A stretch of 53,456 bases of DNA from a bacterium (GTDB lineage Archaea > Nanobdellota > Nanobdellia > SCGC-AAA011-G17 > GW2011-AR17). Below the pieces are notes generated by a model. That model searched no databases. It was not told the DNA's origin and was given only the letters and a program-made list of their open reading frames with translations. Made by a program: the position numbers and the translations under genes. Positions 52,415-53,456 of the stretch are shown piece by piece. How positions within the stretch are numbered: the first letter of the stretch is position 1; every line of letters begins with the position of its first letter. The DNA is taken from the NCBI GenBank assembly GCA_030697685.1, contig JAUYPF010000035.1, positions 1-53,456 of the forward strand, read 5' to 3'.

Positions 52415-52933
52415 TTATTCTGATGCACTTTCTAATTTTTGTTCTATGGTGTTGTAAACTCTTGCACGATTATATCTTTGTACCATTATACAACCAACGT
52501 TTACAGCAGTGGATCCAACACCTAAAGTAGAAAAAAGTAGGTTATCATCAATAAAATTATCTATAGTTCAAATACCTGAGTATAATCCAAAAAAAAGATG
52601 AAATACTTCATTGAATCTCGTTCCTTTTTCAAATTTTTTTAATGCATTAACTGACCTATCATTCTGGCCAACAAAATAATTACTTGCATCTCTATTTGCT
52701 CCAATTTTTCTGCTAAAACTTCCAAACGTACCCATTATTACTTTTTTTAAATATCTTACACCTAAAGCTTCATATAATCTTCCCCTTCTTTCAAAAGATT
52801 GAGGTTCAAAATACACATCAGATATCTTTTGTACTAGACTTTTTGGTTTATTGACTTCTAACAAGTATAGTTCTCTCTCTAATGGAGACATATTTCTTAC
52901 TCCAGCAATTATGGGAAGATTTTTGGTTTTCAT
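52415..52933 (-). pseudogene. Membrane-protein gene interrupted by in-frame TGA
   Basis: The frame begins at ATG 52931-52933 (MKTKNLPIIAGVRNMS), one base after the upstream lipoprotein stop, and runs 121 codons to TGA at 52568-52570. It continues open in the same frame for 50 codons to TAA 52415-52417. The continuation has a plausible membrane segment (LLFSTLGVGSTAVNVGCIMV) and a charged tail (RYNRARVYNTIEQKLESASE) that fits the hydrophobic end before the TGA (VFHLFFGLYSGI). The simplest reading is a nonsense mutation splitting a membrane protein of about 172 residues; readthrough is less likely. Family unknown. Confidence 0.5.
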
Positions 52934-52934
52934 T

Positions 52935-53456
52935 TTACTCAGGATTAAAAATCTCATCTAGTGACTCTAAAACAACACGAGACTCGGAATACTTTTCACC
53001 TTGTTCAATTGCAAGTCTATATGCTTCTTCAAGAGATTTTTTAATAAGTCTAGGATCTTCAGCTTGATAAAAAGGATTAGAAGGATCACAAACATAAACC
53101 TCTGAAAGAAAATTAAATCTTGTACAACCAAGACCAGAATAAACCCAAACTGATGTACAAGAGCCATCGCTGTTACATCCAAATCCAAAAGTACGTTTAG
53201 CATCACTAATACTATCAATCTCTATACCCTCTCTATCGTTTATAATAACCCGTGCTTCTAAAGATGGAGAAACATAAGAATACACTTCAGTAGTAAAGAC
53301 ATCTTTAAGCATATCAATAATCTCTCCTTTTTCTTCATAGGTACAACTTAGGGAATCGTTATGTCGTTGGCATAAATCACTAATAAATTGATTACAAGCC
53401 AACAAAGAAACTCCACTACCAATTAGAAAAGATGGAATAGATAAATATTTTAGAAG
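52935..53456 (-). CDS. Predicted lipoprotein, 5' end outside window
   Basis: The frame is open to the window edge; the first visible residues are LLKYLSIPSFLIGSGVSLLA followed by Cys, a signal peptide with lipobox L-L-A-C, so only the start codon or a few residues are missing. The mature part of about 150 residues has five further cysteines (LCQRH, LSCTY, FGCNSDGSCTS, LGCTR, YVCDP) and ends in acidic helices. The downstream interrupted gene begins 1 nt after the stop, so the two were probably co-transcribed. No family recognised. Confidence 0.65.
   Translation of the reverse strand, partial: LLKYLSIPSFLIGSGVSLLACNQFISDLCQRHNDSLSCTYEEKGEIIDMLKDVFTTEVYSYVSPSLEARVIINDREGIEIDSISDAKRTFGFGCNSDGSCTSVWVYSGLGCTRFNFLSEVYVCDPSNPFYQAEDPRLIKKSLEEAYRLAIEQGEKYSESRVVLESLDEIFNPE

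Overview
This 53 kb, AT-rich window looks like chromosome of an archaeon, most likely a small-genome DPANN lineage (Woesearchaeota/Pacearchaeota-like; the lineage is inference, the domain is well supported). Evidence for Archaea: archaeal-type 16S and 23S rRNA genes with tRNA-Ala between them, RNase P RNA, eL41, Sec61-beta, the archaeal NAC, a histone-fold protein, Hjc, a Trm14-like THUMP methyltransferase, tRNAs without encoded CCA, and insertions inside two tRNA genes. Many genes have a TATA-like box (TTTATAAA, TTTAAA) about 26 nt before the start codon and so look leaderless. Others have an AGGAG Shine-Dalgarno that matches the CCTCC end of the 16S rRNA.

Layout. 1-1.5 kb: 3'-truncated membrane protein, tRNA-Glu, orphan gene. 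1.66-11.1 kb: a block of seven same-strand genes, the first four overlapping by 4 nt, centred on an SNF2-like helicase fused to a class I methyltransferase, with otherwise unrecognised partners; this is the best candidate for an undescribed system. 11.1-16.4 kb: surface-carbohydrate genes (radical SAM, two glycosyltransferases, ROK kinase, YdjC-type deacetylase) and a degraded ORF. 16.4-22.4 kb: DUF1003 protein, possible nuclease, eL41 and the rRNA operon. 22.6-24.8 kb: a histone-deacetylase-family enzyme flanked by two GNAT acetyltransferases. 24.9-29.1 kb: a tight operon of membrane, lipoprotein, metzincin, methyltransferase and isoprenoid-synthase-like genes, two of which begin with the same duplicated module. 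29.2-34.2 kb: RNase P RNA, a VapBC-like pair, Sec61-beta/NAC/MinD operon, RelE-type pair, ScpA. 34.2-42.5 kb: Cys-rich surface protein with pilin-like partner, Hjc, histone, Trm14-like/radical SAM pair, oligoendopeptidase F. 42.6-53.5 kb: Fic protein between direct repeats, phosphodiesterase, initiator tRNA-Met with a D-loop insertion beside a LAGLIDADG endonuclease gene, secreted subtilase, DUF1385 protein, Cas4/RecB-like nuclease, second VapBC-like pair, and a lipoprotein gene pair, one interrupted by an in-frame TGA.

The window mixes housekeeping genes with accessory blocks. Selfish or defence-like content is high for its size: three toxin-antitoxin pairs, Fic, a homing endonuclease, a Cas4-like nuclease and the helicase-methyltransferase cluster. 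A 15-bp element, SCGRAAATCTTYCGG, lies at the same distance (45-47 nt) from the start codon of both VapBC-like operons and of a third gene, which suggests a small regulon. No CRISPR array, transposase or 5S rRNA gene was seen.
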